A stretch of DNA of 64,000 nt, taken from positions 124,001 to 188,000 of the forward strand of contig NZ_PDLY01000002.1 in the NCBI RefSeq assembly GCF_014048465.1, written 5' to 3'. Origin of the DNA: Bombella mellum (GTDB taxonomy: Bacteria; Pseudomonadota; Alphaproteobacteria; Acetobacterales; Acetobacteraceae). The notes under the pieces were generated by a model. That model ran no database searches, was not told the origin of the DNA, and worked only from the letters and a program-made list of their open reading frames with translations. A program made the position numbers and the translations under genes. Of the stretch, positions 36,098-45,171 are shown one piece after another. How positions within the stretch are numbered: position 1 is the stretch's first letter; each line of letters opens with the position of its first letter.

Positions 36098-36145
36098 AAG
36101 AAGATATGGGGGTGAATGTACACCCCCTGACACTACATCTTGTTA
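36098..36145 (-). promoter_or_regulatory. Candidate pair of NrdR boxes upstream of nrdA
   Basis: On the minus strand TAACAAGATGTAGTGT (36145-36130) fits the NrdR consensus acaCwAtATaTwGtgt, with the right half nearly perfect. A weaker site, ACCCCCATATCTTCTT (36113-36098), lies exactly 32 bases away, three helical turns, which is the usual NrdR pair spacing. A GGGGGTG/CACCCCC hairpin (36108-36127) sits between and overlaps the weaker box. The nrdR gene is not in the window. Confidence 0.55.
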
Positions 36146-36181
36146 ATGACGAGTAGATTTTCAACCGGCTGGCAACAGTTT

Positions 36182-37276
36182 TCAGAGCCAGCCGCACTGG
36201 GCATGGTTACGCAGCAGCTGATCCGCCAGAATGCAGGCCATCATGGCCTCGGCAACCGGTACGGCCCTGATGCCGATGCAGGGGTCATGCCGCCCCTTTG
36301 TCCTCACATCCACCGCCTCACCATCCCTCGTGATGCTGGGGACCGGCACCAGAATGGAACTGGTCGGCTTGATGGCCATACGGGCCACGACAGGCTGCCC
36401 CGTCGATATCCCTCCCAGAATCCCGCCAGCATGGTTGCTGAGGAAGACAGGCTCCATGGGATTCCCTGATGGCCGGATAGGGTCGGCATTTTCCTGCCCG
36501 TACAGCTTCGCCACGGCCAGACCGTCCCCGATTTCGACAGCCTTCACGCCGTTAATGCCCATCATCCCGCCAGCCAGCTCTGCATCCAGCTTGCCATAGA
36601 CGGGAGAACCGAGACCGGCAGGCACGCCCTCCGCCACGACTTCCAACATGGCCCCGACGGAAGACCCGGATTTTCTGACCGCTTCCAGCTGCTCACTCCA
36701 GAGCGGAACCATCTCGGCATCTGGCGAAAAGAACGGGTTCCGCTCCACCTCATCCCAGTCCCAGCGGTCACGCTCCACGCACTGATCCCCGATGCCCGTC
36801 AGGGCACCGCGGATGACAAGCTGTGGCCCGACCAGCTCCCGGAGAATGACCCGGGCCACAGCTCCGGCTGCCACACGCATGGCCGTCTCCCGGGCGGAGG
36901 ACCGGCCACCACCACGATAGTCACGGATGCCATACTTCAGATCATAGGCGATGTCGGCATGGCCGGGACGATACTGCCGGGCGATCTCCCCATAATCACG
37001 GGAACGCTGGTTCGTGTTCTCGATCATCAGGGAGATGGGCGTACCTGTCGTCTGTCCCTCGAACACGCCGGACAGGATCCTGACCTCATCCGGTTCCCGA
37101 CGCTGGGTCGTGTAACGGGACTGCCCCGGCCGCCGCCTGTCCAGCCACGGCTGGATGTCCTCCTCCGACAGTTTCAGGCGCGGCGGACAGCCATCGATGA
37201 CACAGCCGATGGCCGGGCCATGGCTCTCTCCCCATGTCGTGACACGTAGCAGACGCCCGAAACTGTTCTCAGACAT
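36182..37276 (-). CDS. aroC: Chorismate synthase AroC
   Basis: Converts EPSP to chorismate, the last shikimate-pathway step, using reduced FMN. The 364-residue protein has the signature GESHGPAIG at 17-25, the RRPGQS block and the [12 protein letters not shown] block near 125-137. It starts 6 bases after fabI, and the AATAAGGG at the end of fabI serves as its ribosome site, so the two form an operon. aroE and a chorismate mutase lie elsewhere in the window. Confidence 0.96.
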   Translation of the reverse strand: MSENSFGRLLRVTTWGESHGPAIGCVIDGCPPRLKLSEEDIQPWLDRRRPGQSRYTTQRREPDEVRILSGVFEGQTTGTPISLMIENTNQRSRDYGEIARQYRPGHADIAYDLKYGIRDYRGGGRSSARETAMRVAAGAVARVILRELVGPQLVIRGALTGIGDQCVERDRWDWDEVERNPFFSPDAEMVPLWSEQLEAVRKSGSSVGAMLEVVAEGVPAGLGSPVYGKLDAELAGGMMGINGVKAVEIGDGLAVAKLYGQENADPIRPSGNPMEPVFLSNHAGGILGGISTGQPVVARMAIKPTSSILVPVPSITRDGEAVDVRTKGRHDPCIGIRAVPVAEAMMACILADQLLRNHAQCGWL

Positions 37277-37282
37277 TGACCC

Positions 37283-38134
37283 TTATTCCCCCGATGAAAG
37301 GCTCATGTCGGGAGCGTCGGGATTCTTCATGCCGATGATGTTGTACCCACAGTCAACATGATGAATCTCACCGGTCACGCCCGTTGACAGGTCAGAAAGC
37401 AGATACAGGCCGGACCCGCCCACATCCTTCAGGGACACGTTGCGCTCCAGCGGGGCATTGACCTGGTTCCAGCGCAGGATGTAGCGGAAGTCGCCAATGC
37501 CATTCGCCGCCAGCGTCATGATCGGCCCGGCGGAGATACCATTGACACGGATGTTGTCACGTCCAAGATCCACCGCCATATAGCGGACGGAAGCCTCCAG
37601 GGCCGCCTTGGCCACGCCCATCACATTATAATGCGGCATGACACGCTCGGCACCGAGATAGGTCAGCGTCAGGATGGAGCCACCCTCGTTCATCATCGCC
37701 GCCGCACGACGGGCCACTGCGGTGAAGGAGAAGCAGGAAATATCCATTGCCTGAAGGAAGGCCTCACGGGGCGTGTCCACATAACGCCCACGCAGATACT
37801 GCTTGTCTGCCCAGCCGATGGCATGGACGACAAAATCAATCTTGCCCCAGCTCTTCTCAATTTCATCAAATGTTGCATTGATGGCCGCATCATCGCCAAC
37901 ATCACAGGCCAGAACCATGCTGGACCCGACACTTTCGGCCAGAGGACGCACACGCTTGCCCAGAGCCTCCCCCTGATAGGTGAAGGCGATCTCCGCTCCC
38001 TGATCGGCACAGGCCTTGGCTATGGCCCAGGCAATGGAATTCTTGTTCGCCACGCCCATGATGACACCACGCTTGCCAGCCATGAGCGTCCCCTTGGCCG
38101 TTTCCTGCTGTGAATGCGTTTCTGTTTCTGACAT
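37283..38134 (-). CDS. fabI: Enoyl-[acyl-carrier-protein] reductase FabI
   Basis: Reduces enoyl-ACP in the last step of each fatty-acid elongation cycle. The 283-residue protein of the divergent SDR type has GVANKNSIAWAIA for cofactor binding (27-39) and catalytic Tyr159, Tyr169 and Lys176 (YLGAERVMPHYNVMGVAK). The spacing matches classical FabI and not FabV or FabK. The ATG at 38134 follows AGGGGGC, and earlier in-frame codons lack homology. The N-terminus carries about 18 extra polar residues. First gene of fabI-aroC. Confidence 0.95.
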   Translation of the reverse strand: MSETETHSQQETAKGTLMAGKRGVIMGVANKNSIAWAIAKACADQGAEIAFTYQGEALGKRVRPLAESVGSSMVLACDVGDDAAINATFDEIEKSWGKIDFVVHAIGWADKQYLRGRYVDTPREAFLQAMDISCFSFTAVARRAAAMMNEGGSILTLTYLGAERVMPHYNVMGVAKAALEASVRYMAVDLGRDNIRVNGISAGPIMTLAANGIGDFRYILRWNQVNAPLERNVSLKDVGGSGLYLLSDLSTGVTGEIHHVDCGYNIIGMKNPDAPDMSLSSGE

Positions 38135-38307
38135 GGTCAGCCCCCTTGAGGATAATCTTGCATCTGTAATAATTGGGTCATCTCGTCGCACAAGGATGGT
38201 CACACGGCAAGGGCTCTCTTATCACGAGAAAGAGTTTTTCTGCTTCGCTCCCTGTTGTGCCCGGCAGATGATGCGAAAATGCACCACCGTGTCAGGCAGG
38301 ACGTTCA

Positions 38308-39588
38308 ATGAGCCGCTTTTCCCAGCCTTCCTTCCCGGTCGATCCCGTCCTGTGGCTCTGGTCCCTGATCGGCCACGCCGCCATGCCGTGGCTATACCAT
38401 CATGCCCACAGGAGGCTCCGGCAGGGGAAAGAAACCGTCTCCCGCCTGCCGGAACGTTTCGGTCATCCCGAGCTGCGAAAGCCCTCTGCCGCCGGTCCAC
38501 TTCTCTGGCTTCATGCGGCGAGCGTGGGTGAAAGCCGCTGCATCCTCCCTGTTGCCGAACGTCTCCTGTCAGACTGGCCGGAACTGACCATCCTCATGAC
38601 GACGGCCACCCTGACGGGAGGACAGACCGTCATGTCGCATCCGGCAGTCCAGACCGGGCGTCTGGTACATCAGCTCATTCCCTATGATGTTCCCTGTCTT
38701 CTCGACCGTTTTCTCTCATACTGGCGGCCCATCGGACTGGTCCTGACAGAGAGCGAACTCTGGCCGGGTCTCCTCTGCCTGTGCCAGAAGAGACAGCTGC
38801 CGGTCATGCTGGTCAACGGTCGCCTGTCCTTCCGCTCCGCCCGATACTGGCAGCTGGCTGCTCCCCTCCTTCATCACCTCCTGCGCCCCATCCGCTGGGT
38901 CATGCCCCGCAGCCCGGAAGACGCCCGGGCCTTTTCCCGATTCGGACTGAAAGATCGCCTGCTTCCTCCAGCCGACCTGAAAGAGGATGCTCCCCCGCTT
39001 CCCTTCAACAGGGAGGAGGCCATGACCCTGCGCCAGAAACTCGGCTTCCGTCCCGTTTTCGTGGCGACCTCCACACATCCCGGGGAAGAGGAAATCATCC
39101 TCGCCGCAGCCCGGGAGGCCCGTGCGACCAGACCTGACCTTCTGACCATCATCATTCCCCGTCACCCAGAACGGGGAGCCGAACTGGCCGGCCAGACTCA
39201 GGCACCACGACGTTCCACAGGACAGAGCCCTGCTCCCCATGATACGCTATGGATTGCGGATACGCTGGGTGAGGTTGGCCTCTTCCTTCAGCTTGCCGAG
39301 CGTGTTCTCGTGGGCAATTCCCTCCTTGCGCCCGGCGGAGGCCACAATCCTCTCGAGCCACTCCGTTTCCGGCGGCCAACGGCCATTGGCCCCTACATGC
39401 AGAACTGGAATGATCTGTGTACCCGTCACGCCGCTTCCCTGCATCCAGTTGAGGATGCCGCCTCACTCGCACGATGGCTGAAAATCCCCTCTCTTCCCCG
39501 GCCCCGGCCACTTCACGGAAACCACGCCATCATACAGGCCGCATGTCACATAAAAGACACAGTTAAGCCCGATAAAGCCCACAAATGA
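38308..39588 (+). CDS. waaA: 3-deoxy-D-manno-octulosonic acid transferase WaaA
   Basis: Adds Kdo to lipid IVA at the inner membrane in lipopolysaccharide synthesis. The 426-residue GT30 enzyme has an N-terminal membrane anchor (about 12-30) and the LHAASVGE motif (68-75) with the catalytic Glu. ESELWPG, a STHPGEE block and the late GHNPLEP motif also match the family. The stop overlaps the lpxK start by 4 bases. First gene of a tight waaA-lpxK-lpxL operon. Confidence 0.95.
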   Translation: MSRFSQPSFPVDPVLWLWSLIGHAAMPWLYHHAHRRLRQGKETVSRLPERFGHPELRKPSAAGPLLWLHAASVGESRCILPVAERLLSDWPELTILMTTATLTGGQTVMSHPAVQTGRLVHQLIPYDVPCLLDRFLSYWRPIGLVLTESELWPGLLCLCQKRQLPVMLVNGRLSFRSARYWQLAAPLLHHLLRPIRWVMPRSPEDARAFSRFGLKDRLLPPADLKEDAPPLPFNREEAMTLRQKLGFRPVFVATSTHPGEEEIILAAAREARATRPDLLTIIIPRHPERGAELAGQTQAPRRSTGQSPAPHDTLWIADTLGEVGLFLQLAERVLVGNSLLAPGGGHNPLEPLRFRRPTAIGPYMQNWNDLCTRHAASLHPVEDAASLARWLKIPSLPRPRPLHGNHAIIQAACHIKDTVKPDKAHK

Positions 39589-40565
39589 AACTGACTGCAC
39601 CTTCCTTCTGGCAGAAACCTGCCCCAACCACATTATCCAACCTTCTTCTTCCAGTGAGCTGGATAACGGGACATATGGCCCGGCAGCGGCAGAAACAGCC
39701 TTCCCTGAAACTGCCCGTACCCGTCCTCTGCTGTGGCAACATCACCGTTGGCGGTGCCGGCAAGACCCCGCTGGCCCTGTACCTGCTCCAGCAGCTGATC
39801 AAAAGGGGGCGCACACCCCATGCCATCACCCGTGGTTATGGTGGCCGCTCCCGCAGGACCGGACTGATACGACCGGAACGGGACAAAGCCATCGATGTCG
39901 GCGACGAAACCATGCTTCTGGCCCGCATTGCCCCCACCTGGAGAGGGCCGGACCGTCAGGCCAGTGCCATGCAGGCCATCGCTGCTGGAGCAGACTGCCT
40001 GCTTCTGGATGACGGCCTTCAGGATCCCTCCCTGCACAAGGACATGAACATTCTGGTCATTGACGGCCCGGCCGGGCTGGGCAACCAGCGTCTCCTGCCC
40101 GCCGGCCCCCTGCGTGAAACCCTGGCTGACGCCCTGCCACGTCTGCATGCCGTCACCCTCTTTGGCAAGGATCCTCACCACATCATCAACCAGATTCCTC
40201 CAGACATGCCACTGCTCAGAGGAACGCTGTCTGCCGGTCCTGCCATCCGGAAACTGCAGGGCCATCAGATCATCGCCTTTGCAGGCATCGGCCGCCCACA
40301 GAAATTCTTTTCCACGCTTCAGGATGCCGGTCTCACGCTGCTGCGCACCCTGACCTTTCCTGACCATCACATCTATTCCAGACGTGAGCTGAAACAGCTG
40401 GCCCAGCTTGCTCACGCCCCGGACACCGTTCTGGTCACGACCGAAAAAGATTACGTCAAGCTGCCGCCACTCTTCCAGAATTTCGTGACCAGCCTGGACA
40501 TCGAACCCAGATGGAACAATCCGGCTCTGGCCAGCGAGCTGCTCGACCGTTTTCTGGCAGCATGA
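39585..40565 (+). CDS. lpxK: Tetraacyldisaccharide 4'-kinase LpxK
   Basis: Phosphorylates the lipid A disaccharide at the 4-prime position. The 326-residue protein has an N-terminal amphipathic anchor and the Walker A NITVGGAGKTPL (52-63). LLDDGLQDPSL supplies the Asp of the DGxQ motif typical of LpxK. It overlaps both neighbours by 4-base ATGA junctions. Confidence 0.96.
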   Translation: MKLTAPSFWQKPAPTTLSNLLLPVSWITGHMARQRQKQPSLKLPVPVLCCGNITVGGAGKTPLALYLLQQLIKRGRTPHAITRGYGGRSRRTGLIRPERDKAIDVGDETMLLARIAPTWRGPDRQASAMQAIAAGADCLLLDDGLQDPSLHKDMNILVIDGPAGLGNQRLLPAGPLRETLADALPRLHAVTLFGKDPHHIINQIPPDMPLLRGTLSAGPAIRKLQGHQIIAFAGIGRPQKFFSTLQDAGLTLLRTLTFPDHHIYSRRELKQLAQLAHAPDTVLVTTEKDYVKLPPLFQNFVTSLDIEPRWNNPALASELLDRFLAA

Positions 40566-41467
40566 GACATCATCTTGAGGCATGGGGCCTGAGAAGCCTT
40601 TTCCAGCTTTCCAGAATGCTGCCCGCCTCCTCAGCATCCCGCCTGGGAGGAGCACTGGCCCGCCATCTCGGGCCTTTCCTTCCCTCATCCCGTATTGCAG
40701 ACCTCAACCTGCAACGGGCCTTCCCCAAACTTGGAGCATGGGAGCGTCAGAACATCATCCGGGGATGCTGGAAGAACCTGGGCTGTACGCTGGCAGAACT
40801 CCCCCACCTGCCAGACCTTCCCTCCAGTCCGGCAACCGGGCCGGGCTGGCGTGTCCTGAACGATCATATCCTGCATCAGGCCCGCAGGAGCGGCAGGCCC
40901 GTCATTTTCTTCTCGGGCCATCTGGGAAACTGGGAACTCATGCCCCTGATCGTGGCCCGCTATGGTCTGGGGTTCTCGCCTTTCTACCGTGCTCCCAACA
41001 ACAGGCATGTGGACCATCTTCTCCGCCAGATGCGCCAGAAGATTGCCGGTGTTCCCACGTCATTCTTCCCGAAAGGTCGGCAGGGTGCACGGGATGCGGT
41101 CCGTCATCTGTCCAACGGAGGCCATCTTGGCGTCTTGGGCGACCAGAAGATGAACGACGGTATCGAAGCCTCGCTCTTCGGACACCCCACCATGACGGCT
41201 CCAGCCGCCGCCGCCCTAGCTCTCCGCTTCAAAGCCCTGATCGTCACGGGACATGTCTGGCGGGAAGGCCCTGCCCGTCTCGTCCTGGATGTGGCCTCCT
41301 GTCTCGATCCGCAGGATGTCAGTCCTGCACCCCGTCAGGAAATGATCCACCAGCTTACCCAGACACTCAATGATGAACTGGAACGATGGATTACCGAACG
41401 CCCGGAAAACTGGCTGTGGCTGCATCGCCGGTGGGAGAAAACGTTCTACCAGAATAAGAAAAAGTAA
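40562..41467 (+). CDS. lpxL: Lipid A biosynthesis late acyltransferase (LpxL/HtrB family)
   Basis: Adds a secondary acyl chain to Kdo-lipid A. The 301-residue protein has the HX4E catalytic motif GHLGNWE (His120, Glu125) and the C-terminal PENWLWLHRRW signature. The ATG at 40562 overlaps the lpxK TGA. Which position or acyl chain it uses (LpxL versus LpxM type) cannot be told from sequence. End of the lipid A operon. Confidence 0.92.
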   Translation: MRHHLEAWGLRSLFQLSRMLPASSASRLGGALARHLGPFLPSSRIADLNLQRAFPKLGAWERQNIIRGCWKNLGCTLAELPHLPDLPSSPATGPGWRVLNDHILHQARRSGRPVIFFSGHLGNWELMPLIVARYGLGFSPFYRAPNNRHVDHLLRQMRQKIAGVPTSFFPKGRQGARDAVRHLSNGGHLGVLGDQKMNDGIEASLFGHPTMTAPAAAALALRFKALIVTGHVWREGPARLVLDVASCLDPQDVSPAPRQEMIHQLTQTLNDELERWITERPENWLWLHRRWEKTFYQNKKK

Positions 41468-41636
41468 ATTTTCCCTAGCCATGCAACAGAAACATGGTAG
41501 GATTGCAAAATGCGAACGATATTCTGACTGCCAAGCCCTCCTGACCAGTTTTCACAAAGTGCGCTTCGGTACTCATGGAATTGTTCGGACGATGATGTGA
41601 CAGGGCTTCCCTGTTCCCATGTAAGGAGACACTGAC

Positions 41637-42035
41637 ATGGCTCAGAAAGCGTTCCGCGTGGCAGATCACGCCACGGTCCCTTCCTCCAGCACACGGAATG
41701 ACAGGACCGGTACCGTCATCCCGTTCCGCCAGAAACTTCTCCCCCGCCATCATCGCTATCTCGCCCAGTGGTTCGCCGCCAGCGAACGAATGGGTATCCT
41801 TGATGTCGCCATCGAGAATGCACCAGAACCATCAGCTGCCGACTCCCACCTTGTGGTTGTCTGGGTCCGAGAAAATGCCAATCCGGCTTACGTCATCAGC
41901 CTGCATGGCCCGCAATGGGTCCTGACGGACTGCCTGAGGGACAATGAACTGGGACGCTACGGGGACCTCCCCGAGGCTCTCCATACCATCCGTCCCGTCC
42001 TTCCCCTGCATCAGACCGGAGTGGCTTCCTGCTGA
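41637..42035 (+). CDS. Hypothetical protein, 132 residues
   Basis: A soluble protein I do not recognise. A basic, Ser/Thr-rich N-terminus (1-38) precedes a compact region with an amphipathic helix (YLAQWFAAS) and beta-like strands (HLVVVWVREN, AYVISLHGPQWVL). There are two cysteines. It is supported as a real gene by a strong TAAGGAG ribosome site 8 bases before the ATG and an excellent terminator 22 bases after the stop. It is separated from lpxL by 169 bases and is likely transcribed on its own. Confidence 0.75.
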   Translation: MAQKAFRVADHATVPSSSTRNDRTGTVIPFRQKLLPRHHRYLAQWFAASERMGILDVAIENAPEPSAADSHLVVVWVRENANPAYVISLHGPQWVLTDCLRDNELGRYGDLPEALHTIRPVLPLHQTGVASC

Positions 42036-42056
42036 CAGCAGCACCAGATCATGCCC

Positions 42057-42100
42057 TCATGAAAAAGCCCGCCTGTTTTTTCAGGCGGGCTTTTTCATGA
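42057..42100. terminator. Bidirectional terminator with 19-bp perfect stem
   Basis: Bases 42057-42075 and 42082-42100 are fully complementary around a T6 loop. The GC core (GCCCGCCTG) is flanked by A5 and T5, so it works as a terminator in both directions for the convergent genes ending at 42035 and 42122. Confidence 0.95.
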
Positions 42101-42121
42101 AGAAACCGTTCCAGCCTCCCA

Positions 42122-43648
42122 TCAGGGGACAGGCTGCACCCTCACAGCAGCAGGTCGAGCCTGCCGGGCCGGAGACCACACGGCAACATCAGAAGAGCCT
42201 GTTCCCTGTGCCTGCCTGCGAGGAGACCAGACAGGAACATCGGCAACACCAGCTGACGACACAGGAGCTGCTCCAGATGAAGAGGCGGACAGGGACGACG
42301 AGGACGTCAGATCACGGGAAGCAGGAACAATCAGCTGACTGCCGCCACCGGGTGCGATCTGATAGATACCGAGAGCCCGTGTCATGCGGCCATCCAGACG
42401 CAGATGGAACAGGCCGTTCACGCCGATATACCCCTTCGGCTGGGTGAGCGTCGCCACATCCAGCTTGTTCTGACGGATCAGGGCTCCAGCAAGAGCGGCC
42501 GCATCATATGCAAAATCAGCCACAGGCGACGGCTTCTGATGATAGGCATTCTGGTAGCTCTGCACGTAGCCTCTCCGCTGCCTCTCATCAAAGGCCACGT
42601 ACCAGGCCCCCCGGAGATCGCCCAGCTTGCCGTCAAAAGAACGCCAGAGCATGGGACCGAGGATACGTACCTGCGGCACGAGCAGCTGATCATTTTTCAG
42701 GGCCACGATCACCCGCGCCAGCTCCAGCCCGGTATCACCAAGAAGCAGGGCATCAAACGGCGGCGGATTCACGGTGCTGCCTGACGTGCCGGAGCCGGAG
42801 GCCTGCGCTCCTGAAGGTGCAGAAACCGCCGCACCACCATCCTCATTCATGGGATCGGCAGCAGAAGGGCCATCCCCGGCCTGAGACGATGACGCCGACC
42901 CGGAGGCTGCCGCAGAAGGTCTGCGGCTCAGCTGAGCCATTTTCTGCGTGATGTCATCAATGCTGTCACCATGAAACATGACCTGCGGCACATCAAGTCC
43001 GGCTTCCTGACAGGCCAGTGTCAGCCCTTCACCCATGGAATGGCCCAGGGCCGTATCGGGCAGGAAAGCGGCAAAATGCTTCCTGCCATCCAGCCGGGCG
43101 GCATCAACAAGACGACGGACCTGCTGCTCCGGCGTCAGCCCCATGACCCAGACACCCGGCCTTGCCTGTGTCACGTCACTGGTGAAGGCAAGCTCCGGCA
43201 CGTTCGCCGGCTGAAGGACAGACGCCACGGCCTGCGTGTCACCTGCCGTCAGGGGGCCGAGCACGATCCCGTCACCGGCCTCCAGAGCCTGTCGGGCCGC
43301 CTGGGCCGGTCCTGCTGGCTGAGCACTGTCAAACACGTCCATCGAAGGCGGCTGGTTGTCCGGCAGGGCCAGACGGGCCGCATCCCTCATCCGCTGCCCG
43401 ATGGCCGCATGAGGCCCGCTGAGAGGCACGATCAGCCCCACACGGGCCGGTTTCTCCACAGGTACGGGCGATACCACCCGGGGAGCCTCACTGTTTTCAT
43501 GACCGCCTCCCCCGGAACAGGCCCCCAGAAGAAGGAAAATACCCGCCGCCAATGCGGTCTGGCTCTTTCCTCTCTTGCCGTACCCCTGTCTGTCACGGCT
43601 ATAAGGGCCGGAGCGGCTCATTGAGGATAGCGATGTCTGAAAAACCAT
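42122..43648 (-). CDS. LpoA-like penicillin-binding protein activator (lipoprotein)
   Basis: A 508-residue lipoprotein with lipobox LGAC (Cys44) and a periplasmic-binding-protein fold (GLIVPLSGPHAAIGQRM onward), as in the C-terminal half of LpoA. LpoA activates the penicillin-binding protein PBP1A at the outer membrane. Divergence from rsmI matches the enterobacterial lpoA-rsmI order. Residues about 245-300 are a Ser/Ala/Gly-rich insertion. The C-terminus repeats VWSPRRQA / VWSPARQA. The GTG/ATG-region start at 43648 (after GGGGAG) overlaps the rsmI start. An alternative ATG at 43621 (499 residues) would avoid this. Confidence 0.8.
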   Translation of the reverse strand: MVFQTSLSSMSRSGPYSRDRQGYGKRGKSQTALAAGIFLLLGACSGGGGHENSEAPRVVSPVPVEKPARVGLIVPLSGPHAAIGQRMRDAARLALPDNQPPSMDVFDSAQPAGPAQAARQALEAGDGIVLGPLTAGDTQAVASVLQPANVPELAFTSDVTQARPGVWVMGLTPEQQVRRLVDAARLDGRKHFAAFLPDTALGHSMGEGLTLACQEAGLDVPQVMFHGDSIDDITQKMAQLSRRPSAAASGSASSSQAGDGPSAADPMNEDGGAAVSAPSGAQASGSGTSGSTVNPPPFDALLLGDTGLELARVIVALKNDQLLVPQVRILGPMLWRSFDGKLGDLRGAWYVAFDERQRRGYVQSYQNAYHQKPSPVADFAYDAAALAGALIRQNKLDVATLTQPKGYIGVNGLFHLRLDGRMTRALGIYQIAPGGGSQLIVPASRDLTSSSSLSASSSGAAPVSSAGVADVPVWSPRRQAQGTGSSDVAVWSPARQARPAAVRVQPVP

Positions 43649-44532
43649 ATACTCCCCCCGATCACGGAACGTCTCCTTCTTCTACCGGGCAGCTCATGCT
43701 GGTGGCAACGCCTCTCGGCAATCTTGCCGATATCAGCCAGCGAGCCTTGGACACCCTGCGGATGGCCGATGCCATCCTCTGCGAAGACACCCGCGTTACG
43801 ACAAAACTTCTACGGCATTATGGCATCAGCAACCAGCTCATTCCTCTGCATGACCATAATGAGCAGGACAGAACCCCCGGCCTCCTGACCCGTCTCCATC
43901 AGGGACAGCGTCTTGCCCTGGTGTCCGACGCCGGCACTCCCATCGTCTCCGATCCCGGATACCGGCTTGTCCGGGCAGCGCAGGAAGAAGGTCTCGCCGT
44001 CACCTCCCTTCCGGGAGCCAATGCCGCCGTCACGGCCCTGACACTGTCCGGCCTGCCACCCCTGCCTTTCATGTTCCTCGGCTTTCCTCCACGGGGAGAG
44101 GCACGTCGACAGAATTTCGCAGCCCTGCGGGCTGTCGAACAGGCAGGGCTTGCCGCCACGCTCATCTGGTATGAGTCCCCCCATCGCCTGCTGGAAACGC
44201 TCAGAACCCTACAGCAAGTTTTCGGGGCCGGCAGGCCTGCCGCCGTCGGGCGGGAACTGACAAAACATTTTGAAGAAATGGTCCGTGGCACTGTGGCCGA
44301 CCTGATCGCCCGTTTTGAGGAAACGGCTCCACGGGGGGAAATCACCCTGCTGCTTGGCCCACCGGCCAGGGACGATACCAGTGCACAGGAACTCGACACC
44401 GTCCTGAAAGAGGCCCTGAAGAGCCACTCCGTCAAGGATGCCGCAACTCTGGTGGCGGGCATCGTCAGCCTGCCCAAGCGCACCGTCTATAACCGGGCTC
44501 TTGAGCTGGCCAGAGAAGAAAAGAACGACTAG
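43633..44532 (+). CDS. rsmI: 16S rRNA (cytidine1402-2'-O)-methyltransferase RsmI
   Basis: Methylates the ribose of C1402 in 16S rRNA. The 299-residue tetrapyrrole-methylase-fold protein has LMLVATPLGNLADIS (22-36), CEDTRVT and SDAGTPIVSDPG. The ATG at 43633 follows GAGGATAG. It lies within 16 bases of the divergent lipoprotein gene start. Its stop overlaps lolA on the opposite strand by 4 bases. Confidence 0.95.
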   Translation: MSEKPYTPPDHGTSPSSTGQLMLVATPLGNLADISQRALDTLRMADAILCEDTRVTTKLLRHYGISNQLIPLHDHNEQDRTPGLLTRLHQGQRLALVSDAGTPIVSDPGYRLVRAAQEEGLAVTSLPGANAAVTALTLSGLPPLPFMFLGFPPRGEARRQNFAALRAVEQAGLAATLIWYESPHRLLETLRTLQQVFGAGRPAAVGRELTKHFEEMVRGTVADLIARFEETAPRGEITLLLGPPARDDTSAQELDTVLKEALKSHSVKDAATLVAGIVSLPKRTVYNRALELAREEKND

Positions 44533-45158
44533 TCCTCATCCTTCGGCAGGTCGAAACTACTCTCCGGAATGCTGACTCCCGTCCGGGCCTCAGAAAAATG
44601 CACGACCGTCCTGTGGCCCTGGGCATCAAGAACCGTCCATCCTTTCAGACCGAGCGGGCGGGTGGAGAAGAACAGGGTCATCTCCCCCTCACCCGGATTC
44701 TCCGTCCTTGTCACACGCAGCTGTATCTCACTGCCATGCTGCTCATACCCCAGAATGGACACGTCCCCTGAAAAACGGGGATTGGGCCGCAGCAGCAGAC
44801 CCAGCGGCGTGTGGTCTAACGGGATCGTCGTGATCTGCCCTATGCTGCGGTCCTGAAAGACGACCTTCCCGTCATTGGCCACGAGCAGAAGAGGGCTTGG
44901 TGGATCATAGGAGAAACGCATCCGCCCCGGACGCTCCAGCAGAACGGTGCCGACCGAACGGCCATCCTGCTCGGTCACCTGTTCAAACCGGGCCTGGAAA
45001 CTTTTCGTCTCGGCAAGGCTGGTTTCAATCCGACCGACCCAACCCTGCTGTGCCGGTGTCAGGCTCGCCGCCGCTTCCGCCTGTCTTCCCGGCATGACGG
45101 TTCCACCCAGCACGAGGGCCAGCCCACAGGCCACAGCAGCACGCCGCAACATCATCAT
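44529..45158 (-). CDS. lolA: Outer-membrane lipoprotein carrier protein LolA
   Basis: Carries lipoproteins from the inner to the outer membrane through the periplasm. The 209-residue protein has a signal peptide (cut near AEA, about residue 29), then the LolA fold: SFQARFEQV, GTVLLERPGRMRFSYDPPSP and LGLLLRP. The ATG at 45158 is chosen because GAGGAG lies 5 bases upstream and it gives a good signal peptide. It lies 13 bases after gshA, in an operon. Confidence 0.93.
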   Translation of the reverse strand: MMMLRRAAVACGLALVLGGTVMPGRQAEAAASLTPAQQGWVGRIETSLAETKSFQARFEQVTEQDGRSVGTVLLERPGRMRFSYDPPSPLLLVANDGKVVFQDRSIGQITTIPLDHTPLGLLLRPNPRFSGDVSILGYEQHGSEIQLRVTRTENPGEGEMTLFFSTRPLGLKGWTVLDAQGHRTVVHFSEARTGVSIPESSFDLPKDED

Positions 45159-45171
45159 CCCGCTCCTCACC

